A stretch of 64,000 nt of DNA from Rhodanobacter humi (GCF_041107455.1 NZ_JBGBPY010000001.1:310001-374000), one strand, 5' to 3'; shown: positions 31,166-40,923, counted from the stretch's first letter. Notes: generated from the letters alone by a model not told the origin. A program made the numbers and translations.

Positions 31166-32697
31166 TTGTCGACTTCGCGATAGCGCCGCGCATACAGGCC
31201 GAAAGCCAGCGCGGCGAGCAACGCGAACGCCGCGAAAAAGAACATCTGGAACGCCACCAGGCCCAGGCCGGTGCCGGCGATCGCGCCGGTCACCGCCTCG
31301 TTGCGCACCGCCGCGTTGGCCAAGAGCACCCAGAGATTGCCTACTGTCGTGGTGAGGTTCCAGAAGCTCATCACCACGCCCTTCATCGAGGCCGGCGCCT
31401 GGCTGTAAGCGAACTCCAGCCCGGTCGCCGAGACCAGCACCTCGCCCAGGGTGAGCAGCGCATACGGCAGCACCTGCCAGAAGATCGACAGCGGCGTGCC
31501 GCCGTCGAGCAGCAGTTGCAAGCCGCCCACCACGATCCAGGCCAGGCCGCTGAACGCGATGCCCGCGGTCATCCGGCGCAGCGCGGTGGGTTCCCAGCCG
31601 CGGCGACGCAGCAGCGGGTACAGCACCAGGTTGTTGAACGGGATCAGCAGCATCACCAGCAGCGGATTCAGCGCCTGCATCTGCGCCGACTGGAACCACG
31701 CCGGCATCGTCATCTCGTTGCCCTGCAGCACCCAGGTCGAAGCCTTCTGGTCGAACAGCGAGAAGAACGGTGTGGTGAGCGCGAAGATCACCAGCACGCG
31801 CAGCACGTTGCGCGCGCCGTCCACCGCGGCATCCGGATGCGTGCCGCGGGCACGCTCCATCTGCAGCCAGGCGCCGCCGCCCACGCCGCCGATCAGCGCC
31901 ACCAGGGCGAGGCAGGCGACGACCACGAAGCCGAGCTGGGGCAGCAGCGCGAACGCGGCACCGGCCGCCGCCACGCCGGCCACCGCCACCCACAAACCCG
32001 GCCGCGCCTGCCCCGGCGCCTGCGCCAGCAGGGCGGTGCGGATCACCCGCGAGAACGCGTGCGGGTCGGGCGGCGCCGGCGGCAGCATCACGTACTGCTT
32101 GCGCCCGGACCAGAACACCACGGTGGCCACGAACATCAGCGCGCCGGGGATGCCGAACGCCACCGCGGCGCCGAACTGGCGCAGGAAGATGGGCATCAGC
32201 AGCGAGGCGAAGAACGAGCCGAAGTTGATGATCCAGTAGAACGCGTCAAACACCACTTTCGCGAGGTGTTTGTTCGACTGGTCGAACTGGTCGCCCACGA
32301 ACGAAGCCACCAGCGGCTTGATGCCGCCCGCGCCCAGCGCGATCAATCCCAGGCCGATGAAGAAGCCGGTGCGGTGGTGCTCGAAGATCGCGAGGCAGGC
32401 ATGGCCCAGGCAATACACCAGGCTCATCCACAGCACGGTCGAGTACTTGCCGAAGAAACGGTCGGCCAGCCAGCCGCCCAGCAGCGGGAAGAAGTACACG
32501 CCGATCACGAAGCTGTGGAACACGTCCTTCGCCGCGCCGGGCCGTTCCGACTCGGGCAGGTACAGCAGCAGGCTGGTGATCAGGAACGGCGTGAGGATGT
32601 TGCGCATCCCGTAGAACGAGAAACGCTCGCAGCCCTCGTTGCCGATGATGTACGGGATCTGTCGCGGCAAGCGCGCGCGGTCGCTGGCGATGTTCAA
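31153..32697 (-). CDS. POT/PTR family proton-dependent oligopeptide transporter
   Basis: 514 residues, 12-14 membrane helices. EGCERFSFYGMRNIL is the ExxERFxxYG proton-coupling motif on helix 1; GGWLADRFFGKY and GAGGIKPLVASFVGDQF are further family signatures. It imports di- or tripeptides with protons. It reaches the convergent PAP2 gene with a 13-bp 3' overlap, so the genes cannot have separate terminators between them. Confidence 0.92.
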   Translation of the reverse strand: MNIASDRARLPRQIPYIIGNEGCERFSFYGMRNILTPFLITSLLLYLPESERPGAAKDVFHSFVIGVYFFPLLGGWLADRFFGKYSTVLWMSLVYCLGHACLAIFEHHRTGFFIGLGLIALGAGGIKPLVASFVGDQFDQSNKHLAKVVFDAFYWIINFGSFFASLLMPIFLRQFGAAVAFGIPGALMFVATVVFWSGRKQYVMLPPAPPDPHAFSRVIRTALLAQAPGQARPGLWVAVAGVAAAGAAFALLPQLGFVVVACLALVALIGGVGGGAWLQMERARGTHPDAAVDGARNVLRVLVIFALTTPFFSLFDQKASTWVLQGNEMTMPAWFQSAQMQALNPLLVMLLIPFNNLVLYPLLRRRGWEPTALRRMTAGIAFSGLAWIVVGGLQLLLDGGTPLSIFWQVLPYALLTLGEVLVSATGLEFAYSQAPASMKGVVMSFWNLTTTVGNLWVLLANAAVRNEAVTGAIAGTGLGLVAFQMFFFAAFALLAALAFGLYARRYREVDNYRA

Positions 32698-32833
32698 GCT
32701 TCGGCTCCTGGCGGATCGACGGCACCTCTCGCCGCGACCGGACCACCGAGTGTGCGCAATTTCTTGCGCACAGGGAAGCCGGGCCGCGAAAAGCCGATGC
32801 TAGACTCGCCTCCCGCCCGCCACCGGTCATCGC

Positions 32834-33247
32834 ATGCGTTCCTGGAAACCGCTGCTCGTGCTCGCGATCGTCGTGGTCGCACTGTGGTGGAGCCGGCAGG
32901 CGCATACACCGGCCCCGGTCCCCCCGGCAAGCGCGCCCGCTGCCACGGCGAACGACGGCAACGGCGCCACGCTGCCGGCCTTTCTGCCGCCCGAGGCGCA
33001 CGACACGCTGGCGCTGATCGCCCGGGGCGGCCCGTTCCCGCACCGTCAGGACGGCGTGGTGTTCGGCAATTACGAAGGCCTGCTGCCGAAGCAGCCGCGC
33101 GGCTACTACCACGAGTACACGGTGGACACGCCCGGTGCGCACAACCGCGGCACGCGGCGCATCATCACCGGCGGGATACCGCCCGAGGTGTACTACTACA
33201 CCGACGACCACTACCGCAGCTTCCGCCAGTTCGCGGTGCCTCGATGA
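32834..33247 (+). CDS. Barnase-family guanyl-preferring ribonuclease
   Basis: 137 residues; an N-terminal hydrophobic helix (LLVLAIVVVALWW) acts as signal or anchor, followed by a Pro/Ala linker and the microbial RNase domain. Catalytic residues fit barnase: Glu94 (YYHEYTV), Arg105-Arg109 cluster (HNRGTRRIITG) and His126 (YTDDHYRSF). FGNYEGLLP is the substrate loop. Its stop overlaps the start of a barstar gene (ATGA), so enzyme and inhibitor are translated in step. It is likely exported and may act on nutrients or competitors. Confidence 0.92.
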   Translation: MRSWKPLLVLAIVVVALWWSRQAHTPAPVPPASAPAATANDGNGATLPAFLPPEAHDTLALIARGGPFPHRQDGVVFGNYEGLLPKQPRGYYHEYTVDTPGAHNRGTRRIITGGIPPEVYYYTDDHYRSFRQFAVPR

Positions 33248-33687
33248 ACGCGCTGCCGCTCGATCCCGACCTCACCCGCCCCAGCCAGAACGGCGTGTAC
33301 TTCGTGGGCGATGCCGATCTCGCGCGGCTGGCCGCGAACGCCACGCGCGATGAGCTGGCCGTGTGCCGCACCGACCTCGCCGGCTGCCGCGACAAGGCCG
33401 CACTGCTGCAGCGCCTCGCCGCGTCGCTGGCACTGCCCGCCGATTTCGGCCACAACTGGGACGCGCTGGCCGACTGCCTGCGCGACCTCGGCTGGTTGCC
33501 GGCCTGGGGCCACGTGCTGCTGTTCGAGCACATCGGGGAACTGCAGCACGACGCCGATCGCGACTACGACGTGCTGCTCGGCATCCTCGACGATGCCGCC
33601 ACCTTCGCGCAGGAAACGGACCGCCCGTTCTTCGCCTTCCTTGCGCTGCCGGCGGACATGCCCGCCGCCATCCCTGCCACGCACTAA
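33244..33687 (+). CDS. Barstar-family ribonuclease inhibitor
   Basis: 147 residues. The barstar core is clear: DKAALLQRLAASLALPADFGHNWDALADCLRDLGWL, including the NWDAL helix that blocks the RNase active site. An N-terminal extension of about 50 residues precedes it. The start at 33244 overlaps the RNase stop. The inhibitor would stay in the cytoplasm and protect against enzyme that is not exported. Confidence 0.92.
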   Translation: MNALPLDPDLTRPSQNGVYFVGDADLARLAANATRDELAVCRTDLAGCRDKAALLQRLAASLALPADFGHNWDALADCLRDLGWLPAWGHVLLFEHIGELQHDADRDYDVLLGILDDAATFAQETDRPFFAFLALPADMPAAIPATH

Positions 33688-33703
33688 TGCAAACCGGAAC
33701 GCC

Positions 33704-33928
33704 ATGGCCCATCACGAATTCGAACTGTACGGCGACCACGTCGAGCTGAACCTGCTGCTGAAACTGGTCGGCCTGTGCGACAGCGGCGGCGCCGGCAAGC
33801 ACCTGGTGGCCAGCGGCGTGGTACGTGTGGATGGCGCCGTCGAACTGCGCAAGACCTGCAAGATCCACGCAGGCCAGGTGGTGAGCATGGGCGACGAGGA
33901 GATCCACGTGCTGGCCGACCCGAACTGA
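33704..33928 (+). CDS. RNA-binding S4 domain protein (YbcJ-like)
   Basis: 74 residues forming one S4 fold: VELNLLLKLVGLCDSGGAGKHLVASGVVRVDGAVELRKTCKIHAGQVV. Members are implicated in RNA or ribosome binding; the exact target is unknown. It starts 16 bp after barstar and probably shares its transcript, which places two RNA-related genes with the ribonuclease. Confidence 0.9.
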   Translation: MAHHEFELYGDHVELNLLLKLVGLCDSGGAGKHLVASGVVRVDGAVELRKTCKIHAGQVVSMGDEEIHVLADPN

Positions 33929-33941
33929 CTGGTTTGCCGGG

Positions 33942-34757
33942 CTACCCGGGCAGAACGTCCAGCCGCCGCTGCAACGCGGCGCGGTCGGGCAGCCGCAGTC
34001 CGAACTCCTGCTCCAGCACCCGGCACACCTCCGCGCTGTCGCCCAGCGTGCGCCGCTCCGGCTCCGCGCCGGGCCGGCGCACGGTGAACTCGCGGTCGCG
34101 CAGGGTCAGCCGGCGGTCGCGCAGGGTGCGCGCCGCGATCAGGTGCTGCACGAAATTCGACTCCGGGTACGTGGACACGTAGTGGTTCGCCACCACGTAG
34201 TCGATGAAGGCGCGCGGCTGCAGGTCGAAGCGGTACAGCGTCAGCCAGTCGCCGCGCACGCAGGCCTGCATGCGCCATTCGCCACCCCGTTCCAGCAGCC
34301 GGAACGGCTCCAGTTCCGTGGCCTGCGCCACGCCGGGTTCCAGCCGCAGCGCCCCAGCCAGGTTCATGCTGCCGAAGCCCACGTCGGTCAGCCAGCTGTC
34401 GCCGTCCACTTCCACCTGGAGCAGCATGTGGGTCTGCGCGGTGACCGCGTCCTCGGGCTGGTTCCACAACACGCGCGCGATCAGGCCGTGCACCGTGTAT
34501 CCGATCGCGCGCAGCGCGGCGGCGAACAGCAGGTTCTGTTCGAAGCAGTAGCCGCCGCGGCCTTCGTGCAGCAGCTTGCGTTCCAGCGCATCGAGCTCCA
34601 GCCGCACCGGCATGCCACACAGCGGATCGAGGTTCTCGAACGGGATCGCCGCCGCATGCGCCACCGCCAGCGCGCGCAGCGTGGGCAGGTCGGGCGCCGG
34701 CGCGTCGCGGTAATCGATGCGTTGCAAGTAGGCAGCCAGGTCGATCGCGTCGGACAT
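33942..34757 (-). CDS. nat: Arylamine N-acetyltransferase
   Basis: 271 residues; transfers acetyl from acetyl-CoA to arylamines or hydrazines. The Cys-His-Asp triad is visible in RGGYCFEQNLLF, THMLLQV and WLTDVGFGSMN. IPFENLDPL is the family N-terminal signature. The start at 34757 is chosen because it gives the standard N-terminus. Convergent with the S4 gene, 13 bp apart. Confidence 0.93.
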   Translation of the reverse strand: MSDAIDLAAYLQRIDYRDAPAPDLPTLRALAVAHAAAIPFENLDPLCGMPVRLELDALERKLLHEGRGGYCFEQNLLFAAALRAIGYTVHGLIARVLWNQPEDAVTAQTHMLLQVEVDGDSWLTDVGFGSMNLAGALRLEPGVAQATELEPFRLLERGGEWRMQACVRGDWLTLYRFDLQPRAFIDYVVANHYVSTYPESNFVQHLIAARTLRDRRLTLRDREFTVRRPGAEPERRTLGDSAEVCRVLEQEFGLRLPDRAALQRRLDVLPG

Positions 34758-34864
34758 GCGGGGACTCCAGTGAAGGCGGCACGGTAGCATCGGGCGCGGC
34801 GCGCAGGTAACCGGCCCGCCCCTGCCGGCGAATAGCGTATCGAAGCATCCTCGCGAGGTCCGCC

Positions 34865-35539
34865 ATGTCCACTTGCCGCCATCCCCTCCGTACCCTGGGC
34901 GCCACGCTCGCCCTGGGCCTGCTCGGCGCCTGCACGCTGCCGCCCGCGGCCGCCGCGAAGCTGCCGCCACCGGCCGTGGACGCACCACGCGCCGCCGCCC
35001 ACGGCGAGCAGGTCGCGGTGTTCGCCGGCGGCTGCTTCTGGGGCGTGCAGGAGGTGTTCGAACACGTCAAGGGCGTGCGCAAGACCTGGGCCGGCTACAG
35101 CGGCGGCAGCGCCGTCACCGCGCATTACGACTTGGTCAGCGAAGGCGACACCGGGCATGCCGAATCGGTGAAGGTGGTGTTCGATCCGAGCCAGGTCAGC
35201 TACGGCCAGCTGCTGCAGGTGTTCTTCTCGGTCGCCACCAACCCCACCGAACTCAATCGGCAGGGGCCGGACAGCGGCACGCAATACCGCTCGATGATCT
35301 TCTACGCCAGCCCCGAGCAGCAGCGCATCGCCGCTGGCTACCTTGCCCAGCTCGGCAAGGCCGGGATCTACGCCGCGCCCATCGTCACCCAGCTGGTGCC
35401 GCTGAAGGCCTTCTATCCGGCGGAAAGCTGGCACCAGGACTACGCCAGCCACCACCCCGACGACCTCTACATCGCGATCAACGACACGCCCAAGGTCGCC
35501 AACCTGCGGCAGTGGTTCCCGGCGCTGTACATGAGGTAG
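34865..35539 (+). CDS. msrA: Peptide methionine-S-sulfoxide reductase, exported lipoprotein form
   Basis: 224 residues. The N-terminus is a lipoprotein signal with lipobox LLGAC; the MsrA domain begins near residue 48 with the catalytic GGCFWG and includes YSGGS, GHAES and YRSMIFY. It repairs oxidised methionine in envelope proteins. Most MsrA enzymes are cytoplasmic, so the lipid anchor implies a periplasmic task; resolving cysteines are not obvious near the C-terminus. It ends 2 bp before the convergent GGDEF/EAL gene. Confidence 0.92.
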   Translation: MSTCRHPLRTLGATLALGLLGACTLPPAAAAKLPPPAVDAPRAAAHGEQVAVFAGGCFWGVQEVFEHVKGVRKTWAGYSGGSAVTAHYDLVSEGDTGHAESVKVVFDPSQVSYGQLLQVFFSVATNPTELNRQGPDSGTQYRSMIFYASPEQQRIAAGYLAQLGKAGIYAAPIVTQLVPLKAFYPAESWHQDYASHHPDDLYIAINDTPKVANLRQWFPALYMR

Positions 35540-35541
35540 GC

Positions 35542-38286
35542 CTACGGCTTGGGCGGCACCAGACTCAGGCGCGCCGGCGTCGGACGCGGGTTCATCAGGC
35601 GCTCGAGCGCGGCGGCCGGCAGCGGGTACGAATACAGGTAACCCTGCCCCTCGTCGCAGCCGGCCTTCAGCAGGAACTGGTGCTGGGCCTCTTGCTCGAT
35701 GCCCTCGGCGATGGTGCCCAGGCCCAGGCTGCGCGCCATCGCCAGCATCGCCTCGACGATCGCCACGTCGTTGACGCCCTTCGGCAACCCGGTGATGAAC
35801 GAACGGTCGATCTTCAACCAGGTCACGGCAGGCAGCTTGAGATAGGCCATCGAGGAATAGCCGGTGCCGAAGTCGTCGATCGCCACCTCGATGCCCAGGT
35901 CGTGCAGCGCGCGCATGGTGCGCTCGGTGTCGTCGCCCAGCCCCAGCATGGCGCCCTCGGTGATCTCCAGCACCAGCCGCTGCGGGGCGACCTGGTGTTC
36001 GCGCAGCGACCGGCCCAGTCCGTCGACGAAGGCGGGATGGGCCAGCCAGCGCGCGGACACGTTCACCGCCACCCGGATCTGCGGCATGCCGGCGCGGTCC
36101 CAGTCGCGAATCTGCCGGCAGGCGGTGCGCATCACCCATTCGTCGATACGGCGGATCAGGCCGAGGCTCTCGGCCACCGCGACGAATTCGCCCGGCGGCA
36201 ATTCGCCACGCTCCGGGTGTTCCCAGCGCAGCAGCGCCTCCACTCCCACGATGCGGCCGCTGCGCAGGTCCATGCTGGGCTGGTAGCGCAGGCTGAATTC
36301 CTCGTTCGCCAGCGCCCGCCGCAACTCGGACACCAGCTGCAGGCGCTGGCGCGCATCGGCCTGCATGATCGGCGTGTAGAACCGCAGCGTGTTGCGCTCG
36401 GTGCTCTTGGCCACGTACATCGCGGCATCGGCATTGGCGATCAGCGTGGTCGCGTCGCCGCCGTCCAGCGGGTAGCCGGCGATGCCGATGCTGGCGCTCA
36501 GCACGATCTCGCAGTCGTCCACCACCATCGGCTCGGCCAGGCAGGCGAGCAGGCGCTCGGCCACCACGCCGGCGTCCTCGCGCAATTCGAGCCGGTCCAG
36601 CAGCACGGTGAACTCGTCACCGCCGATGCGACCGGCCACATCCCGTTCGGAAAGCTGCCGCCCGATCCGCTCGGCGACCTTCTGCAACACGCGGTCGCCC
36701 AACGCATGGCTGTAGCTGTCGTTGACGATCTTGAACGCGTCCAGGTCGATGAACAGCACCGCGATCGCGGTGCGCGTGCGCGACGCGGCGGCGATCGCGG
36801 CGCTGGCCTGCCGCTCGAACGCAACGCGGTTGGCCAGCCCGGTCAGCGGATCGTGCGTGGCCATGTACTCCAGCCGCTGCCGCTGCGCCTTGGCCACATG
36901 GATGTTGCTGAATACGGCCACGTAATGCAGCACGTGGTGCTGCACGTCGCGGATCGCGCTGATGCTCAACTGCTCGGGGTAGCTGCTGCCGTCCTGGCGC
37001 CGGCTCTGCACCTCGCCATTCCAGTGGCGGCCGCCCGCCAGCCCGCTCCAGACGGACTCCGGCAGGGGTTCGCCATCGGGCATGCGACGGGTCTCGTCGA
37101 AGCGCCGCCCCAGCAAGGCCTGCGCGTCGAAGCCGGTGATTTCGGCATGGGCGGCATTGACCGAGACCACCCGGCGTTCGGCATCGGCGATGATCACGCC
37201 CTCGGCGATGCCGGCCAGCGCCTCGGCGGCCACCCGGCGCTCGCGCTCCATCGTCACGCGCTCGGAAATGTCGCGGATGATCGCCTGCCGCACCTGACGG
37301 CCGCTCCAGGTGACCAGGCTGCTCTCGATCTCCACCGGGCGCTGCTTGCCGTCGTCGGTCAGCAGCATGCCGATCGTGCCCCGCTTGGCCTGCGGCTGCA
37401 GCCCGCCGGCGAAGATCGTGTCGAACGGGCGCCCTTCCAGCAGGCCCCTGGTGCAACCGATCCAGGCCTTGGCCGTGTGGTTCGCCTCGAGGATTCGGCC
37501 GCGGCTTTCGTCGATCATCAGGATCGCGTCGTTCGCGCTGTCGAACAGCAGGCGATAGCGCTCCTCGCTGCTGCGTATGCCTTGCAGGATGCGGCGCGCC
37601 ATGCGCAACCACAGCAGCGAGGCGAGCACGGCCGCCGCGAGCACGGTCAGGAACAGCACGGTGCCGATCCAGGCCGCGCCGTCGGCGATCTGCGACGAGA
37701 ACAGGTTGCTGCGCGGTTCGATGAACCGATTGGACTCCGCGATGCGTTCGCGTGCGGCCGCCGCCATGGCGGGCGTGATGCTGCCGTCGGCGTGGGCCCG
37801 CTGCAATTCGTCGGCGATGCGGTCCAGCCCGTCGATGGTGGCATCGGTGGAATACCACGCCGCGATGGCCTGGTTCATGTAAGGCGCCGAGGAGAAGTAA
37901 TGCAGCATGAAAATCATGCCGTCGATCGCTTCCGGTATCACGTGCGCATCGCGGAACGACTGCCGAACCCTCGCATGGTCGAAATGGCCGCTGGCGATCG
38001 CGTCGCGGGCCCAGCGGTCCGCGGCGAGCACCGCCATGTTCTTCCGGTAGTCGGCCAGCAGGTCGGTGCGACCGCTCTGGGCGTAGCTCTCGAGGTCGAT
38101 CACCGCCTGCTTCTGCGCCTTGGACCAGACACTCTCGCCGTTGAGGAAACCGGCGAGAGTGACCTGGATCTGCAGGGCTCCCCAAGTCAGGGCGAGGACC
38201 AGGCCGACCACCAACGACAGCGCCACCGCCAGCGGTAGCAGGTGCTGCGACAATGATCTTCGCTGGTTGGAAGTCATGCTCTGCAT
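35542..38286 (-). CDS. PAS-PAS-GGDEF-EAL cyclic-di-GMP signalling protein
   Basis: 914 residues. Two membrane helices (about 15-45 and 205-228) enclose a periplasmic sensor; then PAS domains (about 242-355 and 356-475), GGDEF (RIGGDEF at 555-559, intact) and EAL (EALLRW from 683, with DDFGTGYSS). Both output motifs look active, so it may make or degrade c-di-GMP according to its signal. The start is uncertain between ATG at 38286 and 38277; neither has a strong ribosome-binding site. The periplasmic domain is not one I recognise. Confidence 0.92.
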   Translation of the reverse strand: MQSMTSNQRRSLSQHLLPLAVALSLVVGLVLALTWGALQIQVTLAGFLNGESVWSKAQKQAVIDLESYAQSGRTDLLADYRKNMAVLAADRWARDAIASGHFDHARVRQSFRDAHVIPEAIDGMIFMLHYFSSAPYMNQAIAAWYSTDATIDGLDRIADELQRAHADGSITPAMAAAARERIAESNRFIEPRSNLFSSQIADGAAWIGTVLFLTVLAAAVLASLLWLRMARRILQGIRSSEERYRLLFDSANDAILMIDESRGRILEANHTAKAWIGCTRGLLEGRPFDTIFAGGLQPQAKRGTIGMLLTDDGKQRPVEIESSLVTWSGRQVRQAIIRDISERVTMERERRVAAEALAGIAEGVIIADAERRVVSVNAAHAEITGFDAQALLGRRFDETRRMPDGEPLPESVWSGLAGGRHWNGEVQSRRQDGSSYPEQLSISAIRDVQHHVLHYVAVFSNIHVAKAQRQRLEYMATHDPLTGLANRVAFERQASAAIAAASRTRTAIAVLFIDLDAFKIVNDSYSHALGDRVLQKVAERIGRQLSERDVAGRIGGDEFTVLLDRLELREDAGVVAERLLACLAEPMVVDDCEIVLSASIGIAGYPLDGGDATTLIANADAAMYVAKSTERNTLRFYTPIMQADARQRLQLVSELRRALANEEFSLRYQPSMDLRSGRIVGVEALLRWEHPERGELPPGEFVAVAESLGLIRRIDEWVMRTACRQIRDWDRAGMPQIRVAVNVSARWLAHPAFVDGLGRSLREHQVAPQRLVLEITEGAMLGLGDDTERTMRALHDLGIEVAIDDFGTGYSSMAYLKLPAVTWLKIDRSFITGLPKGVNDVAIVEAMLAMARSLGLGTIAEGIEQEAQHQFLLKAGCDEGQGYLYSYPLPAAALERLMNPRPTPARLSLVPPKP

Positions 38287-38352
38287 CGTGCCGATTCTAA
38301 AGCAACAAGCGCGCCATGTTGCCGGCGCGCCCCCTGTCAAAGGCCCGTGGAA

Positions 38353-39129
38353 TCAGGCTGCGGCCCCTGCCCGCACATCCAGCCTGCCCTGCCTCTCGAT
38401 GCAATGATCCAAGGTGATGCACATGCTCGTGTAACTGCGGCGCACGCATTCGCCCAGATGACGGACCTGGTCTGCCCCCGGCGTCGTGCCGACCAGGGCG
38501 CAGACGATCTCCAGCGCCTCCCAAGGATGAGTATCGTCATAGGCCGCGTGAAGTTGAAGCCAACGCAAGCTCCTGGCGCGCCCCTCCTTCGGCAGGCTTT
38601 CCGCGTAGGCGGTGCTTTCAAAGATCCGCTGCGACCATTCGCCGGTGGCTCCCTCCACGGCGTAATTGGTGGCCACGATGCCTGCCGCCAGGTCGCCGCT
38701 GCGGCTCGCCTCCTCGCACCACGCGGCCAGCGCCTGACTGCCCACCGGCGGCCGCCCCGTCGTCACCTCCTCCTCCGGCACTCCGGCCCCCTCGGCCCAG
38801 TTCAGCCAGTACTCGGCGTGGTTCTGCTCGACGCGGATGTTGCGCACCAGCCAGCGCCGGGCGAGGTTGTCGCCCGGGCTGCGGCCGTAGCGGGTCTTCA
38901 ACAGGTTGTGGGCCATGTAGGCCGGGAAGCGTTCGATCACCGGCCACACGCCCACCATGAAGTTGCGCGTGGACGCCGGGTCGAGGCGGGCCTCGCTCAT
39001 CCGCGCCCACACTTCATGGCCGAGGATGCCCTGCTTCGCCTGCTCGCAATCGGCCACCATGTCCTGCGCCCACTGCGGGTAGCTGCCCAGTTCGGTGAGC
39101 GGACCGGTACGTTCAAAACGGGTATGCAT
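38353..39129 (-). CDS. TenA/PqqC-like haem-oxygenase-fold protein
   Basis: 258 residues, all-helical: HEVWARMSEARLDPASTRNFMVGVWPVIERFPAYM, IRVEQNHAEYWLNWAEGAG and ATNYAVEGATGEWSQRIF. These match TenA-like proteins grouped as iron-containing redox enzymes (CADD/PqqC branch). The thiamine-salvage TenA cysteine cannot be assigned, so an oxidative role is as likely. No thiamine or PQQ genes are nearby. Confidence 0.8.
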   Translation of the reverse strand: MHTRFERTGPLTELGSYPQWAQDMVADCEQAKQGILGHEVWARMSEARLDPASTRNFMVGVWPVIERFPAYMAHNLLKTRYGRSPGDNLARRWLVRNIRVEQNHAEYWLNWAEGAGVPEEEVTTGRPPVGSQALAAWCEEASRSGDLAAGIVATNYAVEGATGEWSQRIFESTAYAESLPKEGRARSLRWLQLHAAYDDTHPWEALEIVCALVGTTPGADQVRHLGECVRRSYTSMCITLDHCIERQGRLDVRAGAAA

Positions 39130-39532
39130 GTGATTCTCCACTGTCGGTTGTGATGCCCGGCGGGGTACTGCCGTCCGACGGCCGACTCGGGGGCCGGGCG
39201 CCCGCAAACCGGCCGTGCCCCGTCGCCATGCCGGCGACGGATGTCCTCGTGTGCTGAAGCCCGATTGTCACGCGGCCCGGCGGATGCTGCCGCCCTCATG
39301 CCGCGGATGCTGCATGTGCCGGGCGACGGCCCCCGGACCGGCCGCGAGCCTGCGCCGATTAAGCTGCGGTACGGAAAGCCGCCAGCCCTTGGCGCACAAG
39401 GCCTGCCATGGAAACAGCCGATCCCCGGCAGGTACGCGGCGCTGAACCGATGCGCAACCCGCCACGGAAGGTCCGTCGCCAGCACGACCGCTCCTGCGTT
39501 ATTGATGCACACACAGCCACCGGGAGGTCGCC
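39130..39532. other. 403-bp intergenic region
   Basis: Lies between the divergent TenA-like and YXWGXW genes and must hold both promoters. No convincing gene is visible. GGGAGG precedes the ATG at 39533. Several short GC-rich dyads occur, none repeated elsewhere in the window. Confidence 0.5.
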
Positions 39533-40744
39533 ATGCACAACCGCATCACCACGAACGGCTTTTCACTGCGCCAGCAATGGCTGGTGCGCGGCGCGGCAGC
39601 CCTGCTCGCTGCGGCCGCGCTTGCCGCCGTACCGGGCCGCGCGCATGCCGGCGTGTTCGTCTCGGTGAACATCGCACCGCCCGCGCTGCCGGTCTACGTG
39701 CAGCCGGCGATCCCCGGCCCGGGCTACATCTGGACACCGGGTTACTGGGCCTGGGACGGCTACGAGTACTACTGGGTGCCGGGCACCTGGGTGCTGGCGC
39801 CGTTTGTCGGCGCGCTGTGGACGCCGGGCTACTGGGGCTGGAGCGGCGGCGTCTACCTCTTCCATGCCGGCTACTGGGGTCGCCACGTGGGCTTCTACGG
39901 CGGCATCGACTACGGCTACGGCTATGGCGGCCGCGGCTATGACGGCGGCTACTGGCGCGGCAACGGCTTCTACTACAACCGCACGGTGAACCACGTCACC
40001 AACAACATCACCAACGTCTACAACAGGACGGTGATCAACAACACCACGATCGTCAACCGCACCAGCTACAACGGCGGCCCGCGCGGCATCGCGGCACGCG
40101 CCACCCCGGAGCAGCTGGCCTGGAGCCGCGAGCCGCACACCGCACCGGTGGCGGCACAGCTGCAGCAGCGCGCCATGGCCAGCCGCATGCCGTCGCTGCG
40201 CGCCTCGCAGAACCACGGCCAGCCGCCGATCGCGGCTACGCCGCGGGCGGGCGTGTTCAATGGGCACGGCGTGGCGCCGGCGGCGGTCCGCGAAACGCGG
40301 CTTGCGCCGCAAACTGCCGGCAACCCGCAACGCGGCAACGCGCTGCGTTCGGCCAGCTTCGCGCCGCATGGCAATGCGGCGATGCGATCCGATGCGGCGA
40401 TGCGACCGATCGGCGAAAACCGCTACAACCCGGCGTCCCCGAACCGCGAGCAGGCGAGGCCGAATGCCTACGGGGCGCAGCCCAACCGTACATCGGCCCG
40501 TTACCAGCCGACGGACAACGGTGGGCGCGGCATGCCGTACCGGCCGCAGGGCGCGCCGTCGCAGGCTTATCGTCCGGAGCCGCATTACGCGCAGCCTGCC
40601 TATCGACCGGCCCAGCAGCACTACGCGCAGCCCGCGTATCGACAGGCCGAGGCCCGCCCCGCCCAGTACACGCATACGGCGGCCCCGCAAGGCCGGGCCG
40701 CGCCGGCCGCGCACCAGGACCGTCGCGACGACAAGCGCCACTGA
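39533..40744 (+). CDS. Exported YXWGXW-repeat protein with Tyr/Pro/Gln-rich tail
   Basis: 403 residues: signal peptide (ending GRAHA), then a region of PGYIWTPGYWAWDGYEYYWVPGTWV-type repeats (about 60-115) that define the YXWGXW group, a Gly/Tyr-rich stretch and an Asn/Thr-rich segment (VNHVTNNITNVYNRTV). The tail from about 330 repeats HYAQPAYRPA and YRQAEARP and is probably disordered. Likely surface or periplasmic; function unknown. A strong hairpin follows. Confidence 0.82.
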   Translation: MHNRITTNGFSLRQQWLVRGAAALLAAAALAAVPGRAHAGVFVSVNIAPPALPVYVQPAIPGPGYIWTPGYWAWDGYEYYWVPGTWVLAPFVGALWTPGYWGWSGGVYLFHAGYWGRHVGFYGGIDYGYGYGGRGYDGGYWRGNGFYYNRTVNHVTNNITNVYNRTVINNTTIVNRTSYNGGPRGIAARATPEQLAWSREPHTAPVAAQLQQRAMASRMPSLRASQNHGQPPIAATPRAGVFNGHGVAPAAVRETRLAPQTAGNPQRGNALRSASFAPHGNAAMRSDAAMRPIGENRYNPASPNREQARPNAYGAQPNRTSARYQPTDNGGRGMPYRPQGAPSQAYRPEPHYAQPAYRPAQQHYAQPAYRQAEARPAQYTHTAAPQGRAAPAAHQDRRDDKRH

Positions 40745-40765
40745 TTCGTCACGGCATGCGCAAAG

Positions 40766-40797
40766 CGAACAGGCCCACCGCATGGTGGGCCTGTTCG
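40766..40797 (+). terminator. Terminator hairpin after the YXWGXW gene
   Basis: A perfect 14-bp stem CGAACAGGCCCACC/GGTGGGCCTGTTCG with a GCAT loop, 21 bp after the stop; weak T-tail (TTCGTGT). Confidence 0.75.
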
Positions 40798-40923
40798 TTC
40801 GTGTAGGCCATGCGTTGCCTTGCCGGATCGGACCGAGCCACGCAAGATGCCCCGTCAACCTGCCCGCGCCGACGCGGCGCGCACCACCGCGCGTCGACCG
40901 GGCGCATGCCACGGGGAACCTGC

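Noticed and set aside
34873-38238. 1121-codon open frame spanning msrA and the GGDEF/EAL gene
   Set aside because: Crosses two well-supported genes in other frames and has no protein-like segments.
38286-38310. Leaderless start of the GGDEF/EAL gene (TAGAAT 7 nt before ATG)
   Set aside because: No acceptable -35 at 16-18 bp, so the -10 match may be chance.
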